Positions 10,485 through 20,400 of a DNA stretch of 28,198 bases are shown one piece after another (the stretch's first letter is position 1; each line of letters starts with the position of its first letter). The stretch spans positions 15,001 to 43,198 of the forward strand of contig VIGQ01000676.1 in the NCBI GenBank assembly GCA_009663005.1, in the 5' to 3' direction. The notes beneath the pieces were generated by a model. It saw nothing but the letters and a program-made list of their open reading frames with translations. It had not been told where the DNA came from and searched no databases. The DNA comes from Actinidia chinensis. Taxonomy: Eukaryota > Streptophyta > Magnoliopsida > Ericales > Actinidiaceae. The position numbers and the translations under genes were made by a program.

Positions 10485-10613
10485 AAAGGGACTGATAATG
10501 ATCGGGTTTTTAGCGAACATTACGCAATACAGCGACCCCCCTCATACCCTAGAGGTTTTGGCATTCATGTGGATGATCACGGTGATTTTTATGGTGTTTC
10601 GAAGTGTAGTTAG
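10485..10613 (+). pseudogene. Second short coding-like fragment, unknown
   Basis: A 42-codon open stretch with no ATG at its start, including 'YAIQRPPSYPRGFGIHVDD' and ending 'HGDFYGVSKCS' before TAG. Its composition is protein-like, with a Pro-rich turn followed by GFGIHVDD. No family recognised. It lies 0.2 kb after the fragment at 10041 on the same strand and may derive from the same captured gene. An overlapping 62-codon frame starting at 10462 is hydrophobic but less protein-like. Confidence 0.2.
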
Positions 10614-10984
10614 TTTCATATATTCCTCTATTTCAAAACACAAACAATGAACTATTCAGGCGGCGCTCCACAAAGATCGAAAAGGTGTTAAAGCAAATAT
10701 TGGACAAAAACAATTATCATGGATCGCCGCCTCTGGCAGTAACAATTAATAGGTGATAACGGAAAGCATATATATAGAATTGCCGCCGACATTTACCTGC
10801 GGGATATGGGTTGATTGTAGTCAGGTAATTGGAGAGGGAGAAGATGCCAGAAGTGCGGAACAAAAATGGATTGTGGACAAGTGTGAAGAGAGAGCAGAAA
10901 AATGAGGGAAAGGGATTCTCGGAAAGTGGGTGATGGTAAGTGGTGATGGGGACAGATGGGCAAATAAATAACTATCTGATTGTG
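10614..10984. other. Spacer, partly purine-rich, no gene
   Basis: The 10830-10950 part is purine-rich on the plus strand. It includes 'gggaaagggattctcggaaag', resembling 1790-1820 at the end of repeat R copy 1. No gene is supported. Confidence 0.35.
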
Positions 10985-11200
10985 TTTTTTTTTTAAAATA
11001 CTTACAAATTTTGGCACAAAGCTTGGTTAAAGCCAAATATGACCATTATGCACAAAAAGATACATATCACAAAACAATATTTGATCGAGGGGAAAATGAC
11101 ATAAGAATCGGTACCTCTAATAATGGGAGAAGGAATTAATCCTTTAGAAGTCCTCATAATAACCTAGCACAAATTACTTCGCGAGTGCTACAAGCTGATA
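10985..11200 (+). repeat. Segment-duplication block 2, copy B
   Basis: Partner of 4950-5165 in the same orientation, separated from DC1 copy B by about 1.2 kb of DNA that the first copy lacks. Similarity stops near 'gtgctac' at about 11195. Confidence 0.65.
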
Positions 11201-12120
11201 TTATCATAGAGCCCAAAAAATTAAAATAAATGAAGATATATATTCGATCGTTTTCATTTTGTAAAGTTATTGAATAGACTAATTATATAAAAATAAATAA
11301 TTGGATTATCGAAGCCATAGAAGATGATTGGTCCACTCTAATTTACAGTTTATTCTCAAAATTATAGTTCCGATTCTATTATCTAGTATATCCTTCTCTA
11401 TTCCCAATTTGGGAAAAATAACGAATTTATGGTTTTTTCGACAGGGGGAAAAATAAATGAACAAAAAATTTAAAATATTTTCCTCCTCCCTTGAATTGGT
11501 TCCTAGTTTTGAGAAAGGACAATAAAGTAAAAATTAATATGATTTTTTTTTATCTTATGCTTCTCCACTTTTCTTTTCTTTCCTTTCCTTTTTATTTATT
11601 TTTGAAATAATTTATTAGTGTCTGTGATCTTGTTGTTTTTAAACCAAACCAAAGAAAAAATGATTTTTCATGAGAGAAGATTTAACCCGTGTTGGAGGAG
11701 GTTTTTTTTAAGAATTTGTTCAACATGAAAAAAAAAATAAAAAAGGGAAGAAAAAGAAAAATGTTAATACATTTAACAATTCAGTTTTAATCTTTTTCTT
11801 TACTCTTTTTTCATTTTACCAATTCTCTCTAAAAACTTTATTCAAACTCCAATATTAATTAACTTAGTGACTGTAGAAATCTCTCATGAGATTATCGGAA
11901 AAAGAAACTAGAACTACACAAGATTGTTTCTAAAAATCTTAAGTCATTTAATATTTCACCATGATTTTATTAAGCTGCGAAAAAACCCAATGAGCATATT
12001 TTTTGTTTTTTACCAACTGATTTTTTTGACAAAGTGTTTTGGCAAAATTGAATTCTCACAAAAAAAAACCAACAAGGCTGTGAGATGAGGAAAAAAAAAA
12101 AGGGGTTGTTTTTTTAAAGC
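11201..12120. other. AT-rich insertion DNA, no gene
   Basis: Very AT-rich with many homopolymer runs and no supported open frame. It belongs to the roughly 5.7 kb that separates blocks 2 and 3 in the second segment copy but not in the first. No element ends could be fixed. Confidence 0.4.
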
Positions 12121-12348
12121 TGTCAGTTTGAATGAGAGTCGTGGTCCAGCAATACTTTATGGTGGCATTATCGCACCGTACTTTTTGAAGTTAGGTTGGA
12201 TTCCGCTTTTCGCAAAATTTAGGGCTTTTTCGTCGGAGGCACGGGGGAGTGTGGGTGATTTCCGTCCCCGGGATATTCATGGCCTCCCCCCGATTACAAA
12301 ATTTAACAAGTTTTTGATCTCTCTCTTTTTGAAGTTTGAAACACAGCT

Positions 12349-12456
12349 ATGGCCAATGAATCCAGCCGATCTCTCTCCGAGATCTCATCTCCCCCACCGA
12401 AGAGAGAGGACCAGAGAGAGAGAGTAATACTCACGGAAGAGGTGTCAGGGTTGTGA
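12349..12456 (+). CDS. Possible first exon of an unidentified gene
   Basis: An ATG at 12349 opens 35 codons starting 'MANESSRSLSEISSPPPKRE', Ser/Pro-rich then charged, ending at TGA 12454-12456. The preceding 50 bases are C/T-rich ('gatctctctcttttt'), as plant leader sequences often are. A donor-like 'gag|gtgtca' at about 12440 would make it a first coding exon. Later splice-bounded pieces on the same strand (14779, 18115, 20808) could belong to the same gene, but I could not join them with confidence. No family recognised; it may be chance. Confidence 0.25.
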   Translation: MANESSRSLSEISSPPPKREDQRERVILTEEVSGL

Positions 12457-12459
12457 TTT

Positions 12460-14770
12460 TGTGGGATTCTGTTTCTCTTATCTCTACACTGGCCAGCGAA
12501 CATGGGGAAACCAAAGAGGTCTGCCCTAGAATTTAAAATTTAATGGGTTTCTGAAATCCCCCAAATTTGTTTGTTTTTTTTTGACGTTTGTTTACTGCTA
12601 TGTTTTGATCTCACTGCCATTGCCTGGCAATGGTGCGTTAGTATTTCAGTTTTTATTGGTTTGTTCTTATTGATCTTGATTGATTTGTGTTTAATTTATG
12701 GACTTTGGTTTGTTGCCATTTATAACGTTTTTGGTTTTTTTTCCAATTGGGGATTTAAGATATTGGCCTCTTTTTGCTAGTTATTATTTTCTGCAACAAG
12801 AGTACCTTTTCTTTTACTCATATGTTGGAGGAGACAATTAGAGAAGAAGAAAGCATAGCAATGTATTTGGATATTAATGTTTGACATTTCCTTGCAATTA
12901 TTCTACTATACAAAAACGGAGTGATGCCTTCCCTTTGTGAAGTGCCCACTTCTATGGCCCTCAGCCTTCGCTGCAAAATAATGAGATTGTCCTTCCTTGG
13001 ACTCATAGTGTTTTTAAAATGATTTAAATGATAGTAAATCCCTTTTCAAGAAAGAATTTTCTAGTCTTTTTATTTTTACATTTATTACTTAAAGTCCCTT
13101 TGCAGAGAAAATTATTTGGTTTGGCCAATTTCGTATTGTATGTCAGAATGGTTTAGAAGATTTTAGTGAAGAGGTGTGCAAATCGTATGTGTTTTTTTTT
13201 TTTAAATCCTTTTCTAAGTACTGTGCAGACTTAGATTATGATATTGGTTGTTCTGATATCGATTGTTGCAAGTACACTTAGCACCCGTGGGTTACTAGTT
13301 AGGAAAACACGATTTTACCCCTTTTCCTATGATTTTATGCGTTAAATATCTTTAGTTACTAACTACGTTAATGGGCTGTTGTTCGGAAGATCGCTTAGTG
13401 TACTTTATTATCTTTTTATGGCATATGCTGCTATTACCTGAAATGCAAATAATGACATGCTTGTTCCCCCCACTGTAGGGATGCTTATGAGATTTAAGGG
13501 AAGGCTAGAGGCTGATGGTTTCATGAGAAGAAAGTGTAGGATTTGTTTTTTGGGGGGTGGCCTGATCGAACTCTAGCAACTGAACCCATCATCCTCCCAT
13601 TTTCTCTTTGGATGAGTAATATACTTCATCTCCTTGTCTTTCCTTGACATTGTTGTGCTTTTGCATGCGAGAGAGGTTTCATTTTCTCCCAACCAATCGG
13701 CCTTCAGGGAAAATACTATATGCAGGCCACCAGTTAATTTTTTAAATCTGGCCTATTTTAGCTGAGCATATTTAAGGGGTGGTAAACCCCGTTTGCAGAA
13801 TCATATCGTTTAAAGACCACTCAACACTTACCAAAAGATAAATAAGGTTCAAAAAAACAGCCAAGAATTCAAAGAAACTTATTAATCAAATTCAAGTCTA
13901 TTTGTTCTTTGGAATAAGGAGGTGGGGAAAAAAAAAACTTTGACTATTGTAGTGATTAACAATTGTGAAAGAAATGTAAATATTGTAGGAATGTACCTAT
14001 CATTTGAAAATGAGGGATGGTGGATACGTTTAGTGAGGGAGGACTTGATTGGAGAATCCTTTTTTTTGCATTTGTGAATTTTCATGGTGATGGGGAAAAT
14101 ATTAAGGGCCGGCCGGATTTTGTTCAAGAGTGGGCCTCCCACTGGAAAAAAAAAAATTTGAGGGAGTTTGCTAGTTTTGTTAGTTCTCTTTTTCTTGGTC
14201 TTTGTTTTGGTCTATTATTGTGTGTTGTTCTCATTCTCGAGTCCCAGACTTTGTATTCTAATTGGGACTTGATAAATGCCTTTTGTTGTGACAAGGGCAA
14301 AACAAGTGTTGTTCAGAAGGTAGTAGTGCCTCATGCATGTCTATTTAGGGTTCCCTCATTGATAATTGCTTTGCTGTACTTGGTTGCTTTTGCGTAAGGA
14401 CTTTCCAATTTCACTTCTGATTTTCTTTTTCATCTGGTGGCCTTTAGTTCTGTGATCATACTCTTGTATAAATGTGCTCAGAAACTGGCAAAAATAAATT
14501 TGTTTTATGATAAAAATTCGCTTCCACAAGATAATTGGAAAGAAGGCCTTTACCTGCTAGTCAGTCTAGAGACCTTGGAAGCTGAAGCAATTCTCGGCTA
14601 GTAGGTTCAAATGAAATGGGACATAGTGGTTTCGTTTTAGGCATGAAGGCCGCTATCTGTAGCACCATGTGTTCACATTCTTGTCAGCCATACTGCGAAT
14701 CTACTCTATGATAAATTAATAGTTTTGAAAAGTTACTTGAGCTGATTTATTTGTTTCATAAGTACATATC
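12460..14770. other. No gene recognised (possible intron or intergenic DNA)
   Basis: Moderately T-rich on the plus strand, as plant introns often are. It contains a 126-codon open frame at 14017-14397 whose product is mostly Phe/Leu/Val-rich with no recognisable domain. An acceptor-like 'ccccccactgtag|ggatgc' is at about 13480, without a convincing exon after it. No repeats with clear ends. Confidence 0.4.
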
Positions 14771-14778
14771 TCTGCCAG

Positions 14779-14893
14779 GGGGATCCTCCATGAAGACAAA
14801 TGCGAAGCTTGTCTGCATCTCTGCCAAGACAAAAATGCCACATTCTCATTTCTTGGTCATGGTGCACTGGATTTGGCAGCAATGGTCAATTAA
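14779..14893 (+). CDS. Exon-like piece, unknown product
   Basis: A good acceptor ('catatctctgccag') is followed by an open frame reading 'ILHEDKCEACLHLCQ', then 'DKNATFSFLGHGALDLAAMV', ending at TAA (14891-14893). The segment has four Cys/His-rich positions and a protein-like composition. I do not recognise the family. The stop after 37 codons may be real (last exon) or a base error, since the other frame continues 'YWTGEMIKL'. Confidence 0.25.
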
Positions 14894-15486
14894 GGCTATT
14901 GGACTGGAGAGATGATCAAATTAACACATTCATAGTAATGCAAGTACAGGAAGCTTTCACAATAGTTATGGAGAAGACAAAAATGGGCTGTGGAGCGAAA
15001 GAGTGATGGATCATTAGATCATTCCTAGTATGGTTTTTGGAGAAGAAAACAATTGGGTCCAGCTAGTATATGGTTCTATGGTTATGGTAGAAAATTAGGT
15101 GGATTCCCAATTGCATACATACATTGGCATGGGCAAAAACAGTGTCGCGTTTTGATTCTCCACGTATGGAAGTCATTACCTTCGTGAATACTCAAGTTTC
15201 TGTGGACTTAGTCACATCCTTCTTTTCTCATTTTAACTCTCTTTTATCTAAACAATTTCAGGTAAATACTCTATGATGGCCCATGTTTGGAAGTCCAATT
15301 TTATATCCTTCTTCCTCATTTTAAGTCTCTTTTGTCTACAAATTTCAGGTAAATACTCTATGAAACTCCCATGTTGGCGTCACCATTTCTGTGGGGAGTT
15401 TGAGACGTGAAAACTCTCTCAATGAAACCCAAATGGTCCGAAGAACTTCATGAAAAGCAGCCGACTCTTGACTGGTAATATTTGGG
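14894..15486. other. Spacer with a short tandem duplication
   Basis: Positions about 15230-15273 and 15318-15363 are near-copies, both ending in 'atttcaggtaaatactctatga'. The shared 'tttcag|gtaaat' joins an acceptor-like and a donor-like site. No other feature is supported before the Mutator-like element starts at 15487. Confidence 0.45.
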
Positions 15487-15755
15487 GGGAAAATTTCTAA
15501 AAGTGAGTGTGTGCAGGGTTATATCAAGTCAAGAGGGGATGGAAATCTTTATATCAGTGACATGGAATTAAGAGGTAAAAATGACCATGTTGCCCCTTTG
15601 CCTCTCTTTGACTTCTCTCCCTTTGCTATACAACTTACCGTCACACATGGATCACTCGCTCGCTGTCCATTCCATATAAACCCCAACCAAACTCACTTTT
15701 TCTCTCTCTCTCTCCATTAAAAGTATTTTTCTTTTTTAAACAAAAAAAATTTATA
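15487..15755 (+). repeat. Left terminal inverted repeat of the Mutator-like element
   Basis: Pairs with 17372-17660 in inverse orientation over about 270 bp with scattered indels. It includes 'ttaagaggtaaaaatgac' at about 15569 and the C/T-rich tract at 15700-15716. A promoter-like site lies within it (see 15672). Confidence 0.75.
15672..15718 (+). promoter_or_regulatory. TATA-box and pyrimidine patch inside the left terminal repeat
   Basis: 'ccatataaacccc' is followed about 20 bases on by 'caaactcac' and a (CT)n pyrimidine patch, the arrangement of a plant core promoter. The partner arm at 17390-17500 keeps the pyrimidine patch but reads 'cacgtcaacacccc' where the TATA word stands here, so the TATA word is not conserved between arms. 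It would drive transcription into the element. No gene follows. Functional status is inferred only. Confidence 0.3.
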
Positions 15756-15963
15756 TTCCATGTCCCTATCTTTTATTTTTAGTAAATAGAAAATTATTTC
15801 AATTGTTAAATAAAAATTCTAGTGCATTAAGATAATGCAAAACAATTTATTTTTCTCGCTCACTCTATTAAAAACAAATCTTAAATAAACAAACTTAAAT
15901 AGAATATATATATCTATATATATAATAATAAGATATATATATTATCATGTATTAGGAAGCAAG

Positions 15964-16094
15964 GATTAACTAGTTTAAATTTCAAGGTTCTAAAAAAACG
16001 CTTAGGCGGCTACCCCGCCTAGGCGCTAGGCCCCCTTTCGGCAGCCCAATTACCGCTAACGATTTTTAAACCTTGGAATTTAAACTAGTTAATC
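15964..16094 (+). repeat. GC-rich MITE-like repeat, copy 1 (own inverted ends)
   Basis: The ends are inverted repeats of about 40 bp: left 'gattaactagtttaaattt' then 'caaggttctaaaa', right (reverse complement) 'gattaactagtttaaattcc' then 'aaggtttaaaaatcg'. The core is the GC-rich 'cgcttaggcggctaccccg', then 'cctaggcgctaggccccc', then 'cggcagcccaattaccg'. Repeats with 'cctaggcg' cores between 'aaggttttaaaaa' ends are common in plant genomes. It lies inside the Mutator-like element. Confidence 0.75.
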
Positions 16095-16126
16095 ATTGAT
16101 TCTAATATGATATATATTATATATCT

Positions 16127-16232
16127 GAATTAACTAGTTGATAAATATTCCAATGTTCTAAAATTCGTTTAGGCGTAATTGGGCTGCCGAAGGGGCCTAG
16201 CGCCTAGGCGGCTAGCCGCCTAAGCGGTTTTT
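16127..16232 (-). repeat. GC-rich MITE-like repeat, copy 2 (inverted relative to copy 1)
   Basis: The core 'gcgtaattgggctgccg', then 'aaggggcctagcgcctagg', then 'cggctagccgcctaagcgg' is the reverse complement of the copy 1 core. The outer end again carries 'gaattaactagtt'. Copies 1 and 2 together form an inverted palindrome with arms of about 65 bp (15997-16063 and 16163-16228) around a loop of about 100 bp. Confidence 0.75.
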
Positions 16233-16436
16233 TTATTATTATTATTTATTTTATTTATCTAAGGTCATTAATGTTATTAAAAATAATAATACATACCAAA
16301 TATCAATTCCTAACCAAAACATGATCTCAAAATATTAAATGTCAAATGTTTTAATATTGAAATAAACAAAGAGAAGATAGAAAGGAACATTTAGGTCTCT
16401 AAAATACATAAAAATTAGAACTCGGTCCTCTAAAAA

Positions 16437-16560
16437 GCTCTAGCGTTAAGCGTGCGGGCGGAGGGCCAACCCTATGTGGGGGCCCATAGGCGTTCCTGGG
16501 CGGCCAGCCGGGGGGCCTAGTGCCTAGGCGGGGCTAGGCGGCCTATGTGCGGATTTGTTT
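16437..16560. repeat. GC-rich MITE-like repeat, copy 3 (diverged)
   Basis: 'gctctagcgttaagcg', 'gggggcctagtgcctaggcg' and 'gggctaggcggcctatg' give the same GC-rich, cctaggcg-containing composition as copies 1 and 2. It is bounded by 'aactcggtcctctaaaaagc' and 'tttgtttagaacgag'. It is too diverged to fix the orientation with certainty. Confidence 0.6.
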
Positions 16561-16904
16561 AGAACGAGATAATTCATGTTATACATTAAATTAAGACAAT
16601 ATTTTTAAAACAATAATTATGTGTATTTGAATGACTAAGCAATCACTTATATCAACCTAGAAAACTATTCTGATAAAAAAAATCTTAACCTAAACCATAT
16701 AGTTCATCATTAGGCTAGTTTGGGTTTAACTTTTTTGAGTCGATTTTAGCGACTTTGATTTTTATTGATCAAAACAAAAACTTTAATACGTTTCGTTTCT
16801 CTTTGACCAAGAGGAATCCGAAAATGTAAATTGGCATAACTGTCTTGCAAATGGCATAACGAATTCCTCTTGTCCCCCAGACGACATAAATATTGCAAAA
16901 TCTA

Positions 16905-17115
16905 AGTCATAAAAAACCTAAATAAAAGTTAGCAGCCAGAACTGGGTCTTAATGAATGAATATGTTGATTTTTTACAAAACTATTTTCCAGCGTTGATTG
17001 ATACAAGTGACTGTTTTAGCTGTTTAAAAACACATTAAATCATGGTTAAAAGTTATTGTTTTATTCCATGTATAACACAAATTATAATTACTAGTTACTC
17101 ATTGATTCAGATGGG
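16905..17115 (+). repeat. Segment-duplication block 3, copy B, inside the Mutator-like element
   Basis: Pairs with 5220-5418: 'aaataaaagttagca', 'cttaatga.tgaatatg', 'ttttttacaaaact', 'ttccagcgtt', 'gtataacacaaatta' and 'ctcattga'. Its place between the terminal repeats means the element either captured this DNA or was assembled around it. The block keeps the same order relative to blocks 2 and 4 as in the first segment copy. Confidence 0.6.
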
Positions 17116-17371
17116 ACTTTTTTTAAAATAGATGTATATATTTTCTATTTAAGTTGTTTTCTTTCTGATTTTTTACAAATGAAAGAGGAAAAAAAAGATT
17201 CTATTTTCTTACAAAAATATATATTAGTCTTTATTGAAAAAACGTATTAAAAAATAATTCTATTGATCTCCGATAAAATCATTCGTTTGATAAACAAATT
17301 ATTTACTTGATATTGTATTTAACAATTAATAGCTTCCATTTTGAATAAAAAAAAAGAGGGGATTGGTGAAG

Positions 17372-17660
17372 TTAAATTTTTTTTTTTTTTTTTAAAAAGA
17401 AAATTATTTTTAGTGGGAGAGAGATACATGAAAAAGTGGGTTGTTTGGGGTGTTGACGTGGGAGTGGAGAGAGATAGTGTGTGATTGATGAATGCCCATG
17501 TTGGGTAAATAATAGGGAAAGAAGAGAGAACCAAAGAGAGTATAGTGGACTCATGGTAAATTTTACCTCTTAGATTCCATGTTAATTGATATAAAGGTTT
17601 CCTCTCACTGACCTTGATATTAACTCGTCTCCACTGTCCCCCACTTTATGGAAATTGCCC
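17372..17660 (-). repeat. Right terminal inverted repeat of the Mutator-like element
   Basis: Inverse partner of 15487-15755, ending 'ctttatggaaattgccc' at 17660. It contains a T20-type homopolymer on the inner side (about 17376-17392). The Ser/Thr/Pro-rich open frames on its minus strand are translations of the C/T-rich terminal repeat and are not genes. Confidence 0.75.
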
Positions 17661-17783
17661 ATATTGTTTTTGAAGAACCGCCAAGTGGGTTTGCAAGATT
17701 TGTATTTTTGAAATTGGTTTCTCATAATTTTTACTTCGGCTTGATTTTTCGGTCGTTCTGTGTTATGGCATCAGAACTTGCTA

Positions 17784-18113
17784 ATGGCTGGCCAAATTTT
17801 CGTTGAAAGACTTTGGGTTCGTAAAGATCCACTGTTTTGGTTCTCCATTGTTTCGTGTAATCGCTTCTCCGACTTTCAGACACCTTTTACCGTCTGCCCT
17901 CCTTGTGGGCCTCGTTGTTTGCAAGTTTTTTGATTGGCCTGTATCTTGGCTTTACAGGCGTGTGGTTTTTACCTTGACATGGCAACTATGGCCATGTTCA
18001 TTGCTCATTGTCAACTTTATTCTACATCGTTGTTCCGTTTCTCCATGTCCTCCTTCTGGATCACAGCAGTGGATGTAGCTGACATGTGGGAATTTTACGC
18101 AATGAGACAATAA
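17784..18113 (+). pseudogene. Coding-like fragment, unknown family, one in-frame stop
   Basis: From ATG 17784 one frame runs 110 codons to TAA 18111-18113 with a single TGA in a T6 run at about 17930. It opens 'MAGQIFVERLWVRKDPLFWF' and later reads 'CILALQACGFYLDMATMAMF' and 'FRFSMSSFWITAVDVADMWE'. The composition is protein-like with mixed hydrophobic and polar residues. The T-run stop could be an indel or a true nonsense change. I recognise no family. It starts 0.12 kb after the Mutator-like element. Confidence 0.3.
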
Positions 18114-18114
18114 A

Positions 18115-18181
18115 AATATCGTCAATTCCGCTGTAGTCAAATATTGTATTGGCCATCCTCCTAAAGATAATGTTCCTCAAG
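18115..18181 (+). CDS. Exon-like piece with a donor site, unknown
   Basis: It reads 'NIVNSAVVKYCIGHPPKDNV' then 'PQ' and ends at a donor 'caag|gtaatata'. It follows the fragment at 17784 almost directly in another frame, so both may be one exon with an indel near 18105. Family not recognised. Confidence 0.25.
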
Positions 18182-20160
18182 GTAATATAAAGGTCTGTAT
18201 ATCTTTGAGTATTTGAGTTGACATACATGTTACATCGCATTATTTGACTGATGCACTACATTGCAATTGTTCATTCATACGATTCTGATTTTCGAGGGAA
18301 TGGTGGTGGACATCTAATGATCGGTCATTTTATTTGACTTGGAATATCAAAATGTTAGCAATATCAACAAGCGATTTCCATATGCAACGTAACCTGATAA
18401 ATTTGGTGAATTTAAGTTCTTTATTGACCATTGGTTGACGCGCTGTGTCTTGACTTCGTAAATATTTGATATGTGGAGCAACCTGTGTCACGGTTACTCA
18501 ATTAAGAGAGTTATATCATGACCTTGATCTGCCCAAACTGCGTCTTTGGTTGGTTCGTAATTTACTGACGTGATGTGAGTGACAGCTTAAACTGCATATT
18601 TGACATTCAATAATCCAAGAAGGATGGCTTTCCAAGGGGTTTTCTACTGCCTGTTAGAATTCTTTTATTCGTGCGCCAATTAATCGGTTGAGTTTTGTTT
18701 TTAGCAAGAGAAGACAAATTGGCTCATATGTTAGCAAAGTTAATACCTAAACTCGGACCTTGACGGAAAATGCTTGTTTTCCATTTTATCACCCCTTACT
18801 CACTGATCATTAGGTTTTCCATTATAGCTGCTTTAAATGGTTCATGCCTCCTTTTAACCCACAAATGTTGATGGAGAAACACTTGGTGACCCATATATAC
18901 CATATCTGTTTTACGTGGTTTGCCTATGCTCAAATATGGTTGTTTTGTGAGCGGTTGAATGTCGGTCTGTGTTTATTTCTCTTCTTGGAATAAGAAGCTA
19001 TTGCTTTCCTCATTTCTTCAGAATTATTTATTTGTAAGGTCTAAATCATTTGTGCGGACATTCGCGGAGAAAGCTGCATTCATAAGCATTCATGTGGTCA
19101 AGTGTAGCTACTTACTGAAATTTTTCTGGGCTCACTTTTGGTATTAGCCATTTCGTTCATGTCAGAATCTGTTTGGCCTCTGGGCTTCTAACCTGGCCAT
19201 CAACATTACATAACTACTTGTGCGCATGGTTGTGTGTGGTTGATGGGAGTGCCTGCCGGCTTTCCAAGTTTGAACACAGAGCTTGCTTAGAGTCTTGCAT
19301 ACGCTCTCTCCGTCAATGCTATAGCAAATCCTGTCTACTCTTGGTTCTTGTGGTTTCTGTCTTCACTTTATTTTGTTAAAGACCTTGCCATATAGGGGTT
19401 CTTTGGCGTGGACAACACCATTGCTGCTTGCGATCATGGACATGATTTTACTGGCAACATTACATGTTACACTCTTCAATTGGTGATATCACATTGTCTT
19501 CTTATCAGATACAGGCATTAGCAGCCTTTTCACTCCTTTTCCAGGTAATTTGGTTTTCAAAATTTTTGGCGTCTTTTGTACAATTATAAAGATATCACAA
19601 ACCGACCTCTTTATCTGATGGTTAAATTGATTGCCACGCCAATGAATAAAGGTTCCAAACCTGCCTTTTCGAGATTAAAGGTGGGATTTCTTATATTCTT
19701 GTGTGCTATGCTAAATTAGTTGGCCTTGCTTTGATTTGATCAGAAAATTGGAGAGATTTTAATTATCAAAGTTGTCGATTGTTTTGGTTATCACTGGAAA
19801 CCGAATCAAGGTTGTTTCTGCCAAATCATGGGACTTATTGAACCCAATTTAATCTTTGGTATTGGTTGTTGGTTTTTTTTAATGGTTTTCTAAACATCCG
19901 TATTGCTTTGTTACAGTTATTATGACTATTCATTATATTTCTTAAGGTGACAATTTAGTATGTTATACTTCCTTTTGTTAGGATTTTGGATGTATTCTGG
20001 TAGGTCTTCAGCGATTAAATTCTGTTTACACCCTTTCAAGCTCAATACTTGAGTCATGTGATCCTATGTGTGGTGTGATTCTGTATTTGGTACATTGCAT
20101 CTTCGAAGGTATTTACTCACCCTTATTTTGGTGTCCATTTGTAATTTCTGAAATCTGCCT
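18182..20160. other. No gene recognised; scattered exon-like words
   Basis: T-rich plus strand with some protein-like short frames: 'CGATCVTVTQLRELYHDLDL' near 18476-18535 and 'SREDKLAHMLAKLIPKLGP' near 18706-18762. A stretch at 19173-19379 reads 68 codons rich in Cys, Leu and Ser. An acceptor-donor pair 'tttccag|gtaatt' occurs at about 19545. None is assignable to a family. The 'KLAHMLAK' piece recalls the end of plant LINE RNase H domains, but this is too short to call. Confidence 0.35.
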
Positions 20161-20191
20161 CTGAACATCTTGATTTCTTTGTATGGCTATG

Positions 20192-20400
20192 AGCAAACAA
20201 GCATGACAGAACAAATCAGTGTAACCTGTGCGAGTGGCAAGGAGTTGTTTTTTCACCGACACACTCCAGTCAATGCACATTATGGATGGTTGTTCAACAA
20301 TGGTCATCATGTTGTGGGAAAAGTACATGCATTGGAATGTACAGAATTGAGTGAAGATGCTCAAGTTTTCGTAGTGATGCAATCATTGAGCTCTATCTAA
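20192..20400 (+). CDS. Open frame of about 69 codons, unknown
   Basis: In one frame it reads 'MTEQISVTCASGKELFFHRH', 'TPVNAHYGWLFNNGHHVVGK' and 'VHALECTELSEDAQVFVVMQ', ending at TAA. Balanced composition and length make it one of the better coding candidates in this part. There is no recognised domain. It could be an exon of the hypothetical long gene on this strand, or chance. Confidence 0.25.

Larger units (their letters stand above)
15487..17660. mobile_element. Mutator-like non-autonomous element (about 2.17 kb) with long terminal inverted repeats
   Basis: The left end reads 'gggaaaatttctaaaagtg'. The reverse complement of the right end reads 'gggcaatttccataaagtg'. Both continue colinearly through 'tatatcaag', 'ctttatatca', 'acatggaat.taagaggtaaaa', a C/T-rich stretch, 'ccactttttc' or its variant, and 'ttttcttttttaaa'. 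Each arm is therefore about 270-290 bp (15487-15755 and 17372-17660). GGG(N)AATTTCCATAAA is a typical start for plant Mutator-like terminal repeats. The flanks share 'atatt' ('atatttggg' left, 'atattgttt' right), a weak 9-bp target duplication. The interior has no transposase; it carries GC-rich palindromic repeats and a copy of block 3. It would depend on a transposase supplied from elsewhere. Confidence 0.75.

Noticed and set aside
14017..14397. 126-codon open frame
   Set aside because: Hydrophobic and Phe/Val-rich with no domain; a chance frame in T-rich DNA is more likely.
14555..14635. tRNA-like stretch with 'aggttcaaatg'
   Set aside because: No acceptor stem, D-arm or anticodon stem could be paired.
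17319..17554. Minus-strand Ser/Thr/Pro-rich frames
   Set aside because: They translate the C/T-rich terminal repeat of the Mutator-like element.
18706..18765. RNase H-like tail of a LINE ('KLAHMLAK')
   Set aside because: Too short, and no other LINE block nearby supports it.
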